From an uncultured Clostridia bacterium (lineage in GTDB: Bacteria > Bacillota > Clostridia > Christensenellales > DTU072), in assembly GCA_944363505.1 (NCBI GenBank), contig CALVUD010000003.1, positions 131,783-195,782 of the forward strand: DNA of 64,000 bases, read 5' to 3'. Under the pieces are notes generated by a model, which did not search any database, was not told the origin of the DNA, and saw nothing but the letters and a program-made list of their open reading frames with translations. The position numbers were made by a program, and so were the translations under genes. Below are positions 1 through 7,298 of this stretch, piece by piece. How positions within the stretch are numbered: the stretch's first letter is position 1; each line of letters opens with the position of its first letter.

Positions 1-620
1 GCGCGGTCGGGCACGATGTTCACGCGGCTTCCCGCTTCGAACGAAACGATCCCGTCGGGCTTCGGCAGCGATAAACCGACGTGAGAAACGGCTTTTTCGC
101 AATATATGACGGGGAAATTGCCGTCGGGAGAAAAGCCGGTTGCGGGTACTTCCTCGCGTTCCAGATATTTTTCGATACATTTCCAGCCGCTTTCCTCGTT
201 CAATCCGAATATGAACCGGATACGCGCGGCGGGTTTCAATCCTTCGTCGAGGAGTTCTCTCAGCGCGTACATGGCGGCTATCACGGGTCCCTTGTCGTCC
301 AGGGCGCCGCGCCCCCACAGGTATCCTTCCCGGATTTCTCCGCCGAACGGCGGATATTTCCAACCGTCGCCTACGGGTACCACGTCCAGGTGCCCGAGTA
401 TCCCGAACAGGGGTTTATCGGCTTCGCCCACTTCGGCGTATCCGTAATATCCGTCGCCCGAAAAGCTCTTGAAACCCAGCTTTTCTGCGGCGGACAGAGT
501 AAGATCCAATGCCGCCAGCGTTTGCTTGCCGAAAGGCGCTCCGGGTTCGGGAGAACCCTGTACCGATGGGATCTTTATAAGTTCCGACAACGTTTTCAAT
601 GCTTCGTTCAGTCTTGACAT
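1..620 (-). CDS. PepV/Sapep-like M20 dipeptidase, C-terminus outside window
   Basis: This is a zinc peptidase of family M20 that probably cleaves dipeptides in the cytoplasm. Reading leftward from an ATG at 620, about 206 codons are open before the window ends. Visible family motifs are GHLDVVP (first metal ligands and catalytic Asp), GALDDKGP (bridging Asp) and GLNEESGW (Glu pair, general base and metal ligand), in PepV order and spacing. The segment matches the catalytic half of PepV, whose full length is about 460 residues. It is divergent from a two-gene membrane protein set starting at 784, which suggests uptake of the peptides it hydrolyses; that link is inference. Closely related amino-acylase-type M20 enzymes cannot be excluded without the missing C-terminal part. 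Confidence 0.85.
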   Translation of the reverse strand, partial: MSRLNEALKTLSELIKIPSVQGSPEPGAPFGKQTLAALDLTLSAAEKLGFKSFSGDGYYGYAEVGEADKPLFGILGHLDVVPVGDGWKYPPFGGEIREGYLWGRGALDDKGPVIAAMYALRELLDEGLKPAARIRFIFGLNEESGWKCIEKYLEREEVPATGFSPDGNFPVIYCEKAVSHVGLSLPKPDGIVSFEAGSRVNIVPDR

Positions 621-723
621 ACCGTCTCCGATTTTAGTCTTAATACATATTCATTATACTACCTTTCCTGTAAAAGGTGCAAAAATTTCGAGCCCCGAAA
701 CGTATTGTCGGAAAGGCTCTTTA

Positions 724-752
724 TTGACTTTACGGCGCGCGTGCGTTAAAAT
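724..752 (+). promoter_or_regulatory. Sigma-A promoter for the 784-3228 operon
   Basis: TTGACT at 724-729 and TAAAAT at 747-752 are separated by exactly 17 bases. A CGGAGGA ribosome binding site follows at 768-774, nine bases before the ATG at 784. This supports 784 as the start of the first membrane protein and a transcript that begins near 759. Confidence 0.75.
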
Positions 753-783
753 GTTATTATTCAGACTCGGAGGAATCAGGCTT

Positions 784-1521
784 ATGGTAGACAGCCCCGT
801 AATTATTTTCGTTATCGGCGCTATTATCGCGGCGGTCATCATTTTGATGTCGCTGGTCTTTCTGTTCAAAGCCGTCAGGCGTGCGAAAGCCATCGGCATG
901 GACAAAAAAGTAGTTACCGAAACAATCAGAAACAGCGCGATATTCTCGATCGTGCCCTCGATCCCGATAGTGATAGGTGTCGGGATAATGATGCAGTTTC
1001 TGGGTCTTGCGATCCCGTGGATACGCCTGACGGTCATCGGCGCGCTTCAGTACGAAATGCTGGCTATGAACCAGGCGGGAGTCGCCGCCGGCGTAGGCGA
1101 CGCGGTGGCGATCGCAACCGCAGTGGTCATCATGACGATAGCAATCCTGACGGGACCGTTGTTCAACGCGATCTTCTATAAAAAGTATCAGAACAAACTT
1201 TACGACCTTCAGAAGAAGAACGAGCGCAAGATGAACGCGATAACGGGAGCGATGCTCGCGGGCATGCTCAGCGGTATAATGAGCGCTATAATCGTGGGCG
1301 CGTGTTTCACTATCGGCAATCCTCCCGAAGCGGACGCGAGCGGAGTGGTTACATACGGCGAGATCACGCTGATAACTCTGGCGTCGAGCGTGGTGCTGAC
1401 CGCTATATGCGGCGCGATAATGATATTCGGCAAACAGAAATGGATGGAATCTTACGCTTTGCCGATCTCGATTCTCGGTTCGTTGGCGATAGCGTTCGCG
1501 TTCGTACCGATTTTTGCATAA
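784..1521 (+). CDS. DUF5058-type integral membrane protein
   Basis: This 245-residue polytopic membrane protein resembles the DUF5058 family, whose function is not established. Hydrophobic segments lie near residues 8-30, 55-80, 85-125, 155-185 and 200-243. A short basic stretch (KKYQNKLYDLQKKNERK) lies in the middle and is likely cytoplasmic. The reading frame stays open far upstream, but the ATG at 784 is chosen because it has a good ribosome binding site and sits 32 bases after the -10 box. The next gene starts 10 bases later and also encodes a membrane protein, so the two are probably made together and may form one transporter. The substrate is unknown; the divergent dipeptidase points to peptides or amino acids. 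Confidence 0.65.
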   Translation: MVDSPVIIFVIGAIIAAVIILMSLVFLFKAVRRAKAIGMDKKVVTETIRNSAIFSIVPSIPIVIGVGIMMQFLGLAIPWIRLTVIGALQYEMLAMNQAGVAAGVGDAVAIATAVVIMTIAILTGPLFNAIFYKKYQNKLYDLQKKNERKMNAITGAMLAGMLSGIMSAIIVGACFTIGNPPEADASGVVTYGEITLITLASSVVLTAICGAIMIFGKQKWMESYALPISILGSLAIAFAFVPIFA

Positions 1522-1531
1522 GAGGTGACGC

Positions 1532-2344
1532 ATGGATAACAATTTCGAAAAAGATAGCATAAACGCAACCGAACCCGTTTCAAACGCGGAACCCGTCGAA
1601 AACGTCGGGGCGGCGGTCGAAGGACCCGCGCCGAAGGGCTTCAAGGCAGGATTCAAGTCGCTCTTTACGACGGCAAGTACCCGCGAAGGGCATATCGGGC
1701 AGATGCACACCATCGGCAGGATATTTACCTGGTTTGCGCTGGGACTGATATGTCTCGTGCCGATTCTTTACTGCGTCGCCGAAGGCGTGACTCCCGATTG
1801 GTCGGTACTCGGCAAATCCGTGCCGTTCATGGCGGGATATTGGGCGATAGGGCTTATCGAAGCCATCAGCTACGCGCCGCTTCTCGGAACGGGCGGACAG
1901 TACCTTTCCTTTATCACGGGCAACATCGCCAACCTCAAGCTTCCTTGCTCGCTGAACGCGCAGAACATCGCCAAGGTCAAACAGGGCAGCGAAGAACAGG
2001 AGATCGTCTCGACCATCTCCATAGCCGTCAGCAGTATCGTTACGACCGTTATTATCGTGATAGGGCTGATACCGCTCGCCATTTTCCAAAGCGAGATCGT
2101 CGAAGCGCTGATGCCGCTGTCGCCCTACGTCATACCCTCCGTATTCGGCGGACTGACGATGGCGCTTATGGCAAAATACTACAAGATCGCGATCATTCCG
2201 TTTATCGCGTGCATACTTATCTGCGTGATAGGCAACCTTATCGGCTTCGGCTCCACCGTCAACAACCAGTCCACGATGGTCATCGTCGGCATGGTCGTCA
2301 GCATAATCGCCACCTTGATACTGTATAAATTGGGTAAAGTATAA
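1532..2344 (+). CDS. Multi-spanning membrane protein, partner of the DUF5058 protein
   Basis: This is a 270-residue membrane protein with a soluble, acidic N-terminal tail of about 60 residues followed by roughly six hydrophobic segments. A conserved-looking loop (GTGGQYLSFITGNIANLKLP) sits between the second and third segments. It resembles transporter re-entrant loops with small residues and an Asn that could line a substrate path. AGAGGTGA ten bases ahead of the ATG is the ribosome binding site. Its stop codon overlaps the ATG of the cysteine synthase gene (TAATG), so the three genes form one operon. I do not recognise a named family with confidence. A two-subunit permease with the preceding protein is the simplest inference. 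Confidence 0.55.
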   Translation: MDNNFEKDSINATEPVSNAEPVENVGAAVEGPAPKGFKAGFKSLFTTASTREGHIGQMHTIGRIFTWFALGLICLVPILYCVAEGVTPDWSVLGKSVPFMAGYWAIGLIEAISYAPLLGTGGQYLSFITGNIANLKLPCSLNAQNIAKVKQGSEEQEIVSTISIAVSSIVTTVIIVIGLIPLAIFQSEIVEALMPLSPYVIPSVFGGLTMALMAKYYKIAIIPFIACILICVIGNLIGFGSTVNNQSTMVIVGMVVSIIATLILYKLGKV

Positions 2345-3228
2345 TGCTTGCAAACGATATTCTGGAACTAATCGGCAAAACGCCGCTTCTTAAGCTCGAC
2401 GACGCCCGTATATACGCCAAACTCGAGTATTTCAATCCTCTCCATTCCGTAAAGGACAGGGCGGCGCTGTATATGATAGAGGGCGCGATGAGTCGCGGCG
2501 AACTCCAAGCGGGCGGCACCGTCGTCGAAGCCACCAGCGGAAATACGGGAATCGCGCTTGCATACATTGCCGCGAGGAAAGGCTTAAAACTCGTTACCGT
2601 GCTTCCCGAGAACATGAGCGAGGAACGCAAAAAACTTCTTCGCCATCTCGGCGCAGAAGTCGTGGAGACTCCCGCGGCGCTCGGCATGAACGGCTCCGTG
2701 GAGCGCGCGCGGGAAATTGCCGCCGAGCTTAAAGCGTTCGTACCCGACCAGTTCTCGAACCCTGACGGCATAAAGGCTCACGTCGAAACCACGGCGCAGG
2801 AAATAATCGCCGATCTGGGCGACGTAAAGCCCGACTACCTCGTGCTCGTTTTCGGCTCTTCGGGCACCCTTACAGGGCTGTCAAGGGCGCTGAAATCCGA
2901 ATATCCGAACTTAAAGACGATCGCAGTGGAACCCGCCGAAAGCCCGCTCGTATCCACCGGAAAGTGGGGCGCGCACGGCATACAGGGGATAGGAGCGAAC
3001 TTCGTTCCGGCGCTTTTCGACAAACAGGCGGTCGACGAAGTCATGACGGTAACGACCGACGAGGCATACGAGAAAATGCGTTATGCGGCGACAAGATACG
3101 GAACGCTGGTCGGCATTTCTTCGGGCGCCGCGCTTGCCGCGGCGATGCGCGTGGCGGCGCGCGACCCCTCCAAAATCGTCGTTACGCTTTTCCCCGACAC
3201 GGGCGAAAGGTATCTAAGCGTACTGTAA
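2344..3228 (+). CDS. cysK: Cysteine synthase / PLP-dependent beta-replacement enzyme
   Basis: This is a fold-type II PLP enzyme that makes cysteine from O-acetylserine and sulfide, or carries out a closely related beta-replacement. It has 294 residues, normal for CysK/CysM. The Schiff-base lysine is K37 in HSVKDRAAL. The substrate loop TSGNTGIALAYIA and the C-terminal PDTGERYLS are intact. The phosphate-binding loop reads FGSSGTLTG instead of the usual GTGGT-type sequence. This small deviation leaves the CysK, CysM or cystathionine beta-synthase-like assignment open. It is translationally coupled to the membrane protein upstream, which suggests that the imported compound or dipeptide feeds sulfur amino acid metabolism; this is inference. 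Confidence 0.8.
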   Translation: MLANDILELIGKTPLLKLDDARIYAKLEYFNPLHSVKDRAALYMIEGAMSRGELQAGGTVVEATSGNTGIALAYIAARKGLKLVTVLPENMSEERKKLLRHLGAEVVETPAALGMNGSVERAREIAAELKAFVPDQFSNPDGIKAHVETTAQEIIADLGDVKPDYLVLVFGSSGTLTGLSRALKSEYPNLKTIAVEPAESPLVSTGKWGAHGIQGIGANFVPALFDKQAVDEVMTVTTDEAYEKMRYAATRYGTLVGISSGAALAAAMRVAARDPSKIVVTLFPDTGERYLSVL

Positions 3229-3230
3229 GT

Positions 3231-3264
3231 AAAGCGTCGGGCGGCATATACCGCCCGACGCTTT
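3231..3264 (+). terminator. Perfect hairpin after the cysteine synthase gene
   Basis: Two perfectly complementary 14-base arms (3231-3244 and 3251-3264) flank a CATATA loop. No T-run follows, so this could be a weak or factor-assisted terminator, or an mRNA 3' stabiliser. Confidence 0.55.
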
Positions 3265-3363
3265 AACGCGTACCCGTTTGTAGGGCTGTGAACAGGGCGG
3301 TTTTCGGTAAACGACCCGTCCCGCAGCTGTCCGTTACTTATACGGGTAAAATCAAAAAAACGA

Positions 3364-3392
3364 TTGACAAAGGGATATTATCTGCCTATAAT
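3364..3392 (+). promoter_or_regulatory. Consensus promoter of tRNA-Thr
   Basis: TTGACA (3364-3369) and TATAAT (3387-3392) are separated by 17 bases, a perfect match to the sigma-A consensus, as expected for a stable RNA gene. The tRNA begins 41 bases after the -10 box. Confidence 0.9.
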
Positions 3393-3432
3393 AAAATAGC
3401 GCGTCGCGAGGCGCCAAAGAAAACACCGATAT

Positions 3433-3507
<75 letters not shown>

Positions 3508-3508
<1 letters not shown>

Positions 3509-3545
3509 CAAAAAAGAGTGGCACGTTGGTGCCGCTTTTTTTGTG
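3508..3545 (+). terminator. Intrinsic terminator of tRNA-Thr
   Basis: A hairpin with arms around GTGGCAC / GTGCCGC and an A-rich left flank matching a T-run of seven on the right follows the CCA end directly. This is a classic rho-independent terminator. Confidence 0.88.
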
Positions 3546-3608
3546 GAAATGTAAAGCATATATTGAACCGGTGACCGAAGTCCGTACTTAGGGAGTTACG
3601 AGAATAGT

Positions 3609-4226
3609 CTAAGGCTTTTCGAGGTCTATTTCTTTGTCCTTGTGATAGAACAGCATGTCGCGTTTTGAAATTTTGCGTTGAACGCGGCAGGGAACTCCGT
3701 AACAAACTGAGTTTGCGGGAATGTCCTTAGTAACCACGCTTCCCGCGCCCACGACGCTGTTGTCGCCTATACTCACTCCGGGAAGTACCGTTACGTTTGC
3801 GCCGAGCCATACGTTGTCGCCGATACTGACGGGAAGGTTGTATTGCGCGGTTTTCGCACGGATGTCGGGGCGCACGGGATGAGTGCCGGTTATCAGCGTG
3901 ACGTTGGGACCTATGAGCACGTTGTTTCCGATATGAATATCGGTATCGTCCACGAGGGTCAGGTTGAAATTCGCGTAAAAATTGTCGCCTATATGCGTAT
4001 TTATCCCCCAATTCGCTCTCAGAGGCGGTTCGACGTAACAGTTTTTGCCGATCTCCGCAAATATTTTTTCTAATAGGGCGGCGCGTTTGTCCTGTTCGAG
4101 GGGTCTGGTCAAGTTGTAATCGTACACGTTTTCCATACATGCGAGCTGTATTTTCAACAGTCTTTCGTCGTTTGAGTAATATAATCTGCCGTCGCGCATT
4201 CTTTCGGCGATCTCTTTCAGTTCCAT
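3609..4226 (-). CDS. Maltose/galactoside-type O-acetyltransferase
   Basis: This 205-residue left-handed beta-helix acetyltransferase resembles Maa and LacA, which move an acetyl group from acetyl-CoA to a sugar hydroxyl in the cytoplasm. An N-terminal Mac domain (about residues 5-60, RLYYSNDERLLK) precedes hexapeptide repeats with the expected I-G-x-N periodicity. The catalytic histidine is in ITGTHPV, and the C-terminal coils contain NVWLGANVTVLPGV and GAGSVVTKDIPANS. A CGGAGAA ribosome binding site precedes the ATG. The gene lies 35 bases downstream of the LysR gene on the same strand and is probably co-transcribed. The physiological acceptor sugar cannot be told from sequence. Confidence 0.88.
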   Translation of the reverse strand: MELKEIAERMRDGRLYYSNDERLLKIQLACMENVYDYNLTRPLEQDKRAALLEKIFAEIGKNCYVEPPLRANWGINTHIGDNFYANFNLTLVDDTDIHIGNNVLIGPNVTLITGTHPVRPDIRAKTAQYNLPVSIGDNVWLGANVTVLPGVSIGDNSVVGAGSVVTKDIPANSVCYGVPCRVQRKISKRDMLFYHKDKEIDLEKP

Positions 4227-4261
4227 AAGCTTCTCCGTTTCGTAAATTTAACTTGCGTTGT

Positions 4262-5122
4262 CTAATTGTTGATCAATGCCAGAAAGTTCGTTGCGGCTAA
4301 AGATAGCCGCCTGTTCTTTACGACCACCACGTCGCAGGTGGTGTCGCATTCGTCGCTTAATAGCGCCGCGGAATACAGCTTCGATCCGTGTTCCGCCTGA
4401 ATGCGATACCCCGATTCGGGCACCATCGTAAGCCCGAGACCGCTTTCCGCGAAAGCCACGCAGGTTGCGATCTCCTCGCATTGAACGGGCGAGTCGAGCT
4501 CCGTTCCCAGCCTGCGCGCTATCCTTTCCAGCATCGACGCATAGCGGTGGGTAAGTATCAACGGGTATTTGAACAGTTCTTCGAAACCCATCACCTGCGG
4601 CAAAGGCTCGGCGGAAAGCACTTTCATTTTGTCGCGGTACACGGTATGCACGGAATATGCGGGATTGGTCGTAAAGGGCGAGCGCACGAAAGCGACGTCG
4701 CAAAGTCCTTCGTCCAGTCTGTGCAGAACGTGCGGAGTCGCCCCTTCGAAAGTGCGCAGCGTTACGGCGGGGTATTCACGGCGGTAGCGTTTTATCAGAT
4801 CGCGTAACACACCCGTGGCCAACGAGGGGGTGGCAGCAAGGGTCAGCGTACCGCCTGCGCCCGTAACCGCCGAGCGTATTTCCTCGACGGCGCAGTCGGT
4901 AAGCTCCACGATCTTCAGCGCGCGTTCGTAGAACTGCCGTCCGCATGCGGTCAGTTTGAAATTGTGATAGTCGCGCTCTATCAGCGTGGCGCCGCACTCT
5001 TTTTCCAGAGCTTTAAGCCTGTTGCTCAACGCCGATTGCGCGATGTAAAGTTTTCTGGCGGCTTGCGAGACCGAGTCGCTTTCCGCCAAAACCACGAAAC
5101 TTTTCAGTATTTCGGTGTCCAT
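4262..5122 (-). CDS. LysR-family transcriptional regulator
   Basis: This 286-residue regulator has a winged helix-turn-helix at residues 1-60 (SDSVSQAARKLYIAQSALS is the HTH) and a periplasmic-binding-protein-like effector domain from about 90. It is divergent from a MATE exporter gene, and LysR proteins typically control the divergent neighbour, so regulation of the exporter is the first hypothesis. An acetyltransferase gene follows on the same strand. The only start candidate with the full HTH is the ATG at 5120-5122. Its AAAGGA ribosome binding site lies unusually close to the ATG. The effector molecule cannot be predicted. Confidence 0.88.
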   Translation of the reverse strand: MDTEILKSFVVLAESDSVSQAARKLYIAQSALSNRLKALEKECGATLIERDYHNFKLTACGRQFYERALKIVELTDCAVEEIRSAVTGAGGTLTLAATPSLATGVLRDLIKRYRREYPAVTLRTFEGATPHVLHRLDEGLCDVAFVRSPFTTNPAYSVHTVYRDKMKVLSAEPLPQVMGFEELFKYPLILTHRYASMLERIARRLGTELDSPVQCEEIATCVAFAESGLGLTMVPESGYRIQAEHGSKLYSAALLSDECDTTCDVVVVKNRRLSLAATNFLALINN

Positions 5123-5226
5123 ATCCTTTTATTTTCCCGCGTCACGTGCGCGACATGTTTTTATTATCGTCAAACGAGATAACAAAAAACATTTTTTAAT
5201 ATATACCATATAACAACCGATATCAG

Positions 5227-5232
5227 TATAAT
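5227..5232 (+). promoter_or_regulatory. -10 box of the MATE gene in the divergent spacer
   Basis: A perfect TATAAT lies 32 bases ahead of the MATE start, but the position 17 bases upstream (TACCAT-like) is a poor -35 element. A good -10 with a poor -35 fits an activator-dependent promoter, consistent with control by the divergent LysR protein. The whole 142-base spacer is AT-rich. Confidence 0.45.
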
Positions 5233-5264
5233 AACTAATTGAACAAATGTAAAGAGATAAAACC

Positions 5265-6719
5265 ATGGTCAAGGACTTAACGCAAGGAAAATCCGTAAAA
5301 GTATTGTTTATATTCTGTCTGCCGTTGCTGATAAGCGCGGTGTTCCAGCAGCTTTACAACATGGCGGACAGCATTATCGCGGGCAAGGTACTGGGCGAAG
5401 CCGCTCTCGCGGCGGTAGGGGCGTCATATCCGATAACGATGATATTCACGGCGATAGCTTTGGGATGCAACCTCGGCTGTTCCGTAATAATATCCAAACT
5501 TTTCGGCGAAAAAAACTTTACCGATTTAAAGTCGGGCGTCAGCACGATACTGATTTCGGTTACGGCGCTGGGAGCGGTGCTTACCGCGGCGGGAATAGGT
5601 CTCGGCAACCCCGTCATGCGCCTTTTGAATACGCCCGAGGACATAATGGGGGATTCGCTGACATATCTGTATATTTATATCGGCGGATTCCTGTTCGTAC
5701 TGATCTATAACGTATGTACGGGCATTTTTTCGGCTCTCGGCGACAGCCGTACGCCGCTTTATTTCCTGGTGTCGTCGAGCGTCGCGAACGTGGGACTCGA
5801 TCTGATCTTCACGATGGTCGTCCCGATGGGCGTTTCGGGTCTTGCGTGGGCAACCTTCCTCGCGCAGGGCTTCGCCGGCGTGTTGTGCATGCTGACGCTC
5901 TTTTTCAAGATCAGGAAGATCCGCAGCGACGAAAAGCCCAAAGTGTTTTCGGTTCTGCTTTTAAGGCAGATGCTTTACGTCGCCATTCCCAGTATCATAC
6001 AGCAGAGTTTCGTGTCGGTCGGGAACCTGATCATCCAGTCGATAATAAACGGCTACGGCTCGTCGGTGCTGGCGGGGTATATCGCGGCAGTCAAGCTTAA
6101 CACTTTTGTCCTGACTACGCTGACCGCGGTCGCGGGCGGACTGTCGGCGTTTGCCGCGCAGAACCTCGGCGCGGGCAAGCCGAAGCGCGTAAAACAGGGG
6201 ACGGCGGTTTCCGTCGTCATGGCTTTGATAATGGTCGTTCCGTTTTCGCTGCTGTTTTCGTTATTGCCCGATACGATGTTGAAACTGTTCCTGGAGGAGA
6301 GCAGCGCGCTTTCCGTTTCCACAGGGATCAAATTCCTGACGATAGTTTCGCCGTTCTACGCCGTAATAGCCGTCAAACTGATGTTGGATTCGGTATTGAG
6401 AGGGGCGCAGAGCATGCTCGCGTTCATGGTCGCGACTTTTGCGGATCTGTTTATCCGCGTCATTCTTTGTTATGCGTTGGATCCCGTCCTCCACACCGAG
6501 GGCATATGGTGGTCGTGGCCCATAGGCTGGACGGCGGCGACAATCGTCTCGACAGCGCTGTATCTGTCCAACAGATGGTATAAGTCTCAAAGGGCAAAGA
6601 GTATTTTTTCGGCGCTCGACCCGAGACCCGTCCCGGCGGAATACGCCCTAACTTCGTCTGAGGAAAACGACGATTCGAAAGCCGTCGAAAAAGATGCCGA
6701 AAACCCGCGCGCTCTTTAA
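5265..6719 (+). CDS. MATE-family multidrug/metabolite exporter
   Basis: This 484-residue inner membrane antiporter has twelve predicted hydrophobic segments. It starts with the MATE hallmark LTQGKSVKVLFIFCLPLL and FQQLYNMADSIIAGK, then repeats the motif in the second half (AIPSIIQQSFVSVGNLIIQ). Proteins of this family expel cationic compounds using a sodium or proton gradient. A hydrophilic, acidic tail of about 35 residues follows the last membrane segment. The ribosome binding site is weak (AAAGAG). It is divergent from a LysR regulator, its likely controller. The substrate is unknown. Confidence 0.92.
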   Translation: MVKDLTQGKSVKVLFIFCLPLLISAVFQQLYNMADSIIAGKVLGEAALAAVGASYPITMIFTAIALGCNLGCSVIISKLFGEKNFTDLKSGVSTILISVTALGAVLTAAGIGLGNPVMRLLNTPEDIMGDSLTYLYIYIGGFLFVLIYNVCTGIFSALGDSRTPLYFLVSSSVANVGLDLIFTMVVPMGVSGLAWATFLAQGFAGVLCMLTLFFKIRKIRSDEKPKVFSVLLLRQMLYVAIPSIIQQSFVSVGNLIIQSIINGYGSSVLAGYIAAVKLNTFVLTTLTAVAGGLSAFAAQNLGAGKPKRVKQGTAVSVVMALIMVVPFSLLFSLLPDTMLKLFLEESSALSVSTGIKFLTIVSPFYAVIAVKLMLDSVLRGAQSMLAFMVATFADLFIRVILCYALDPVLHTEGIWWSWPIGWTAATIVSTALYLSNRWYKSQRAKSIFSALDPRPVPAEYALTSSEENDDSKAVEKDAENPRAL

Positions 6720-6742
6720 TTCCGAGATATAATATGAAGATT

Positions 6743-6780
6743 GAGGCAACCTCTTTTCGCGTAAAGGTTGCCTTAATTAT
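6743..6780 (+). terminator. Terminator after the MATE gene
   Basis: AGGCAACCT (6744-6752) pairs with AGGTTGCCT (6765-6773) around a short loop, followed by an AT-rich, moderately T-rich tract. Confidence 0.7.
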
Positions 6781-7061
6781 AATTTACGGCACTGCGGGGA
6801 AAACGTGATTCGCTCCGCACTCCGCAAGTATACGCCGAAAAACGCATTACCGAACGTAGCGGAAAACTTGTTCGGCAAAAACAGTAACTCTTTTTTCGCG
6901 TCCGCACAGACAGCCTTAAGCGCGTTAAAATACATTAGCGGGGCGGACACGATCTAACCCCGTACCGAAGCAGACAAAACTTAAATCGGGCGAGTGTACG
7001 TCGCTTCGCGGCAAAGCGTAAACCGACCGTGAACGGCTTTTTGCGATATGCCGATAAACCC
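6781..7061. other. Spacer with no recognisable gene
   Basis: About 280 bases lie between the MATE terminator and the copper promoter. The only long open frame crossing it runs antisense into copA and has the composition of a shadow frame. I see no start with a ribosome binding site, no tRNA and no clear hairpin. Confidence 0.5.
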
Positions 7062-7090
7062 TTGACAACCAATCCGCATGCATATATAAT
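7062..7090 (+). promoter_or_regulatory. Consensus promoter of the copper operon
   Basis: TTGACA (7062-7067) and TATAAT (7085-7090) lie 17 bases apart. Such a strong promoter needs repression, which fits the operator-like palindrome just downstream and the csoR gene at the end of the operon. Confidence 0.88.
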
Positions 7091-7100
7091 TACATCGCAA

Positions 7101-7117
7101 CCTCCCCACGGGGGAGG
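7101..7117 (+). promoter_or_regulatory. CsoR-like operator palindrome
   Basis: CCTCCCC (7101-7107) and GGGGAGG (7111-7117) are perfect inverted repeats with a three-base centre, lying at the expected transcription start. G/C-tract palindromes of this type are known operators of CsoR copper sensors, which leave DNA when they bind Cu(I). A CsoR gene is the last gene of this operon, so autoregulation is likely. Confidence 0.7.
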
Positions 7118-7148
7118 GGTGTATCCGAACGGAGAAAAGGATAAAAAT

Positions 7149-7187
7149 ATGAACACGGCATCGTGCCGGAAACGGATAAAACAGTAA
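7149..7187 (+). CDS. Possible 12-residue leader peptide ahead of copA
   Basis: An ATG at 7149 with a GGAGAAAAGG ribosome binding site eight bases upstream opens a frame MNTASCRKRIKQ and a TAA stop. It is the first possible start in the copper transcript, and about 110 bases separate it from copA. It contains one cysteine and several basic residues. It may be translated as a leader or may simply be chance; nothing beyond the binding site supports it. Confidence 0.3.
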   Translation: MNTASCRKRIKQ

Positions 7188-7298
7188 AACGGCGCATCCG
7201 GGACGCGCGGACAGGGCGGGAAAGGGAAAACTTCAAGCCGCGTCGGAAGACGCGAGAAATAAAACGCAAGTCGGGGTAAAAAGTAAGGGTTGACGGAG

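Noticed and set aside
7290..7298. TTG start for copA three codons upstream
   Set aside because: The ribosome binding site AAGGG would touch the TTG directly; the ATG at 7299 has proper spacing.
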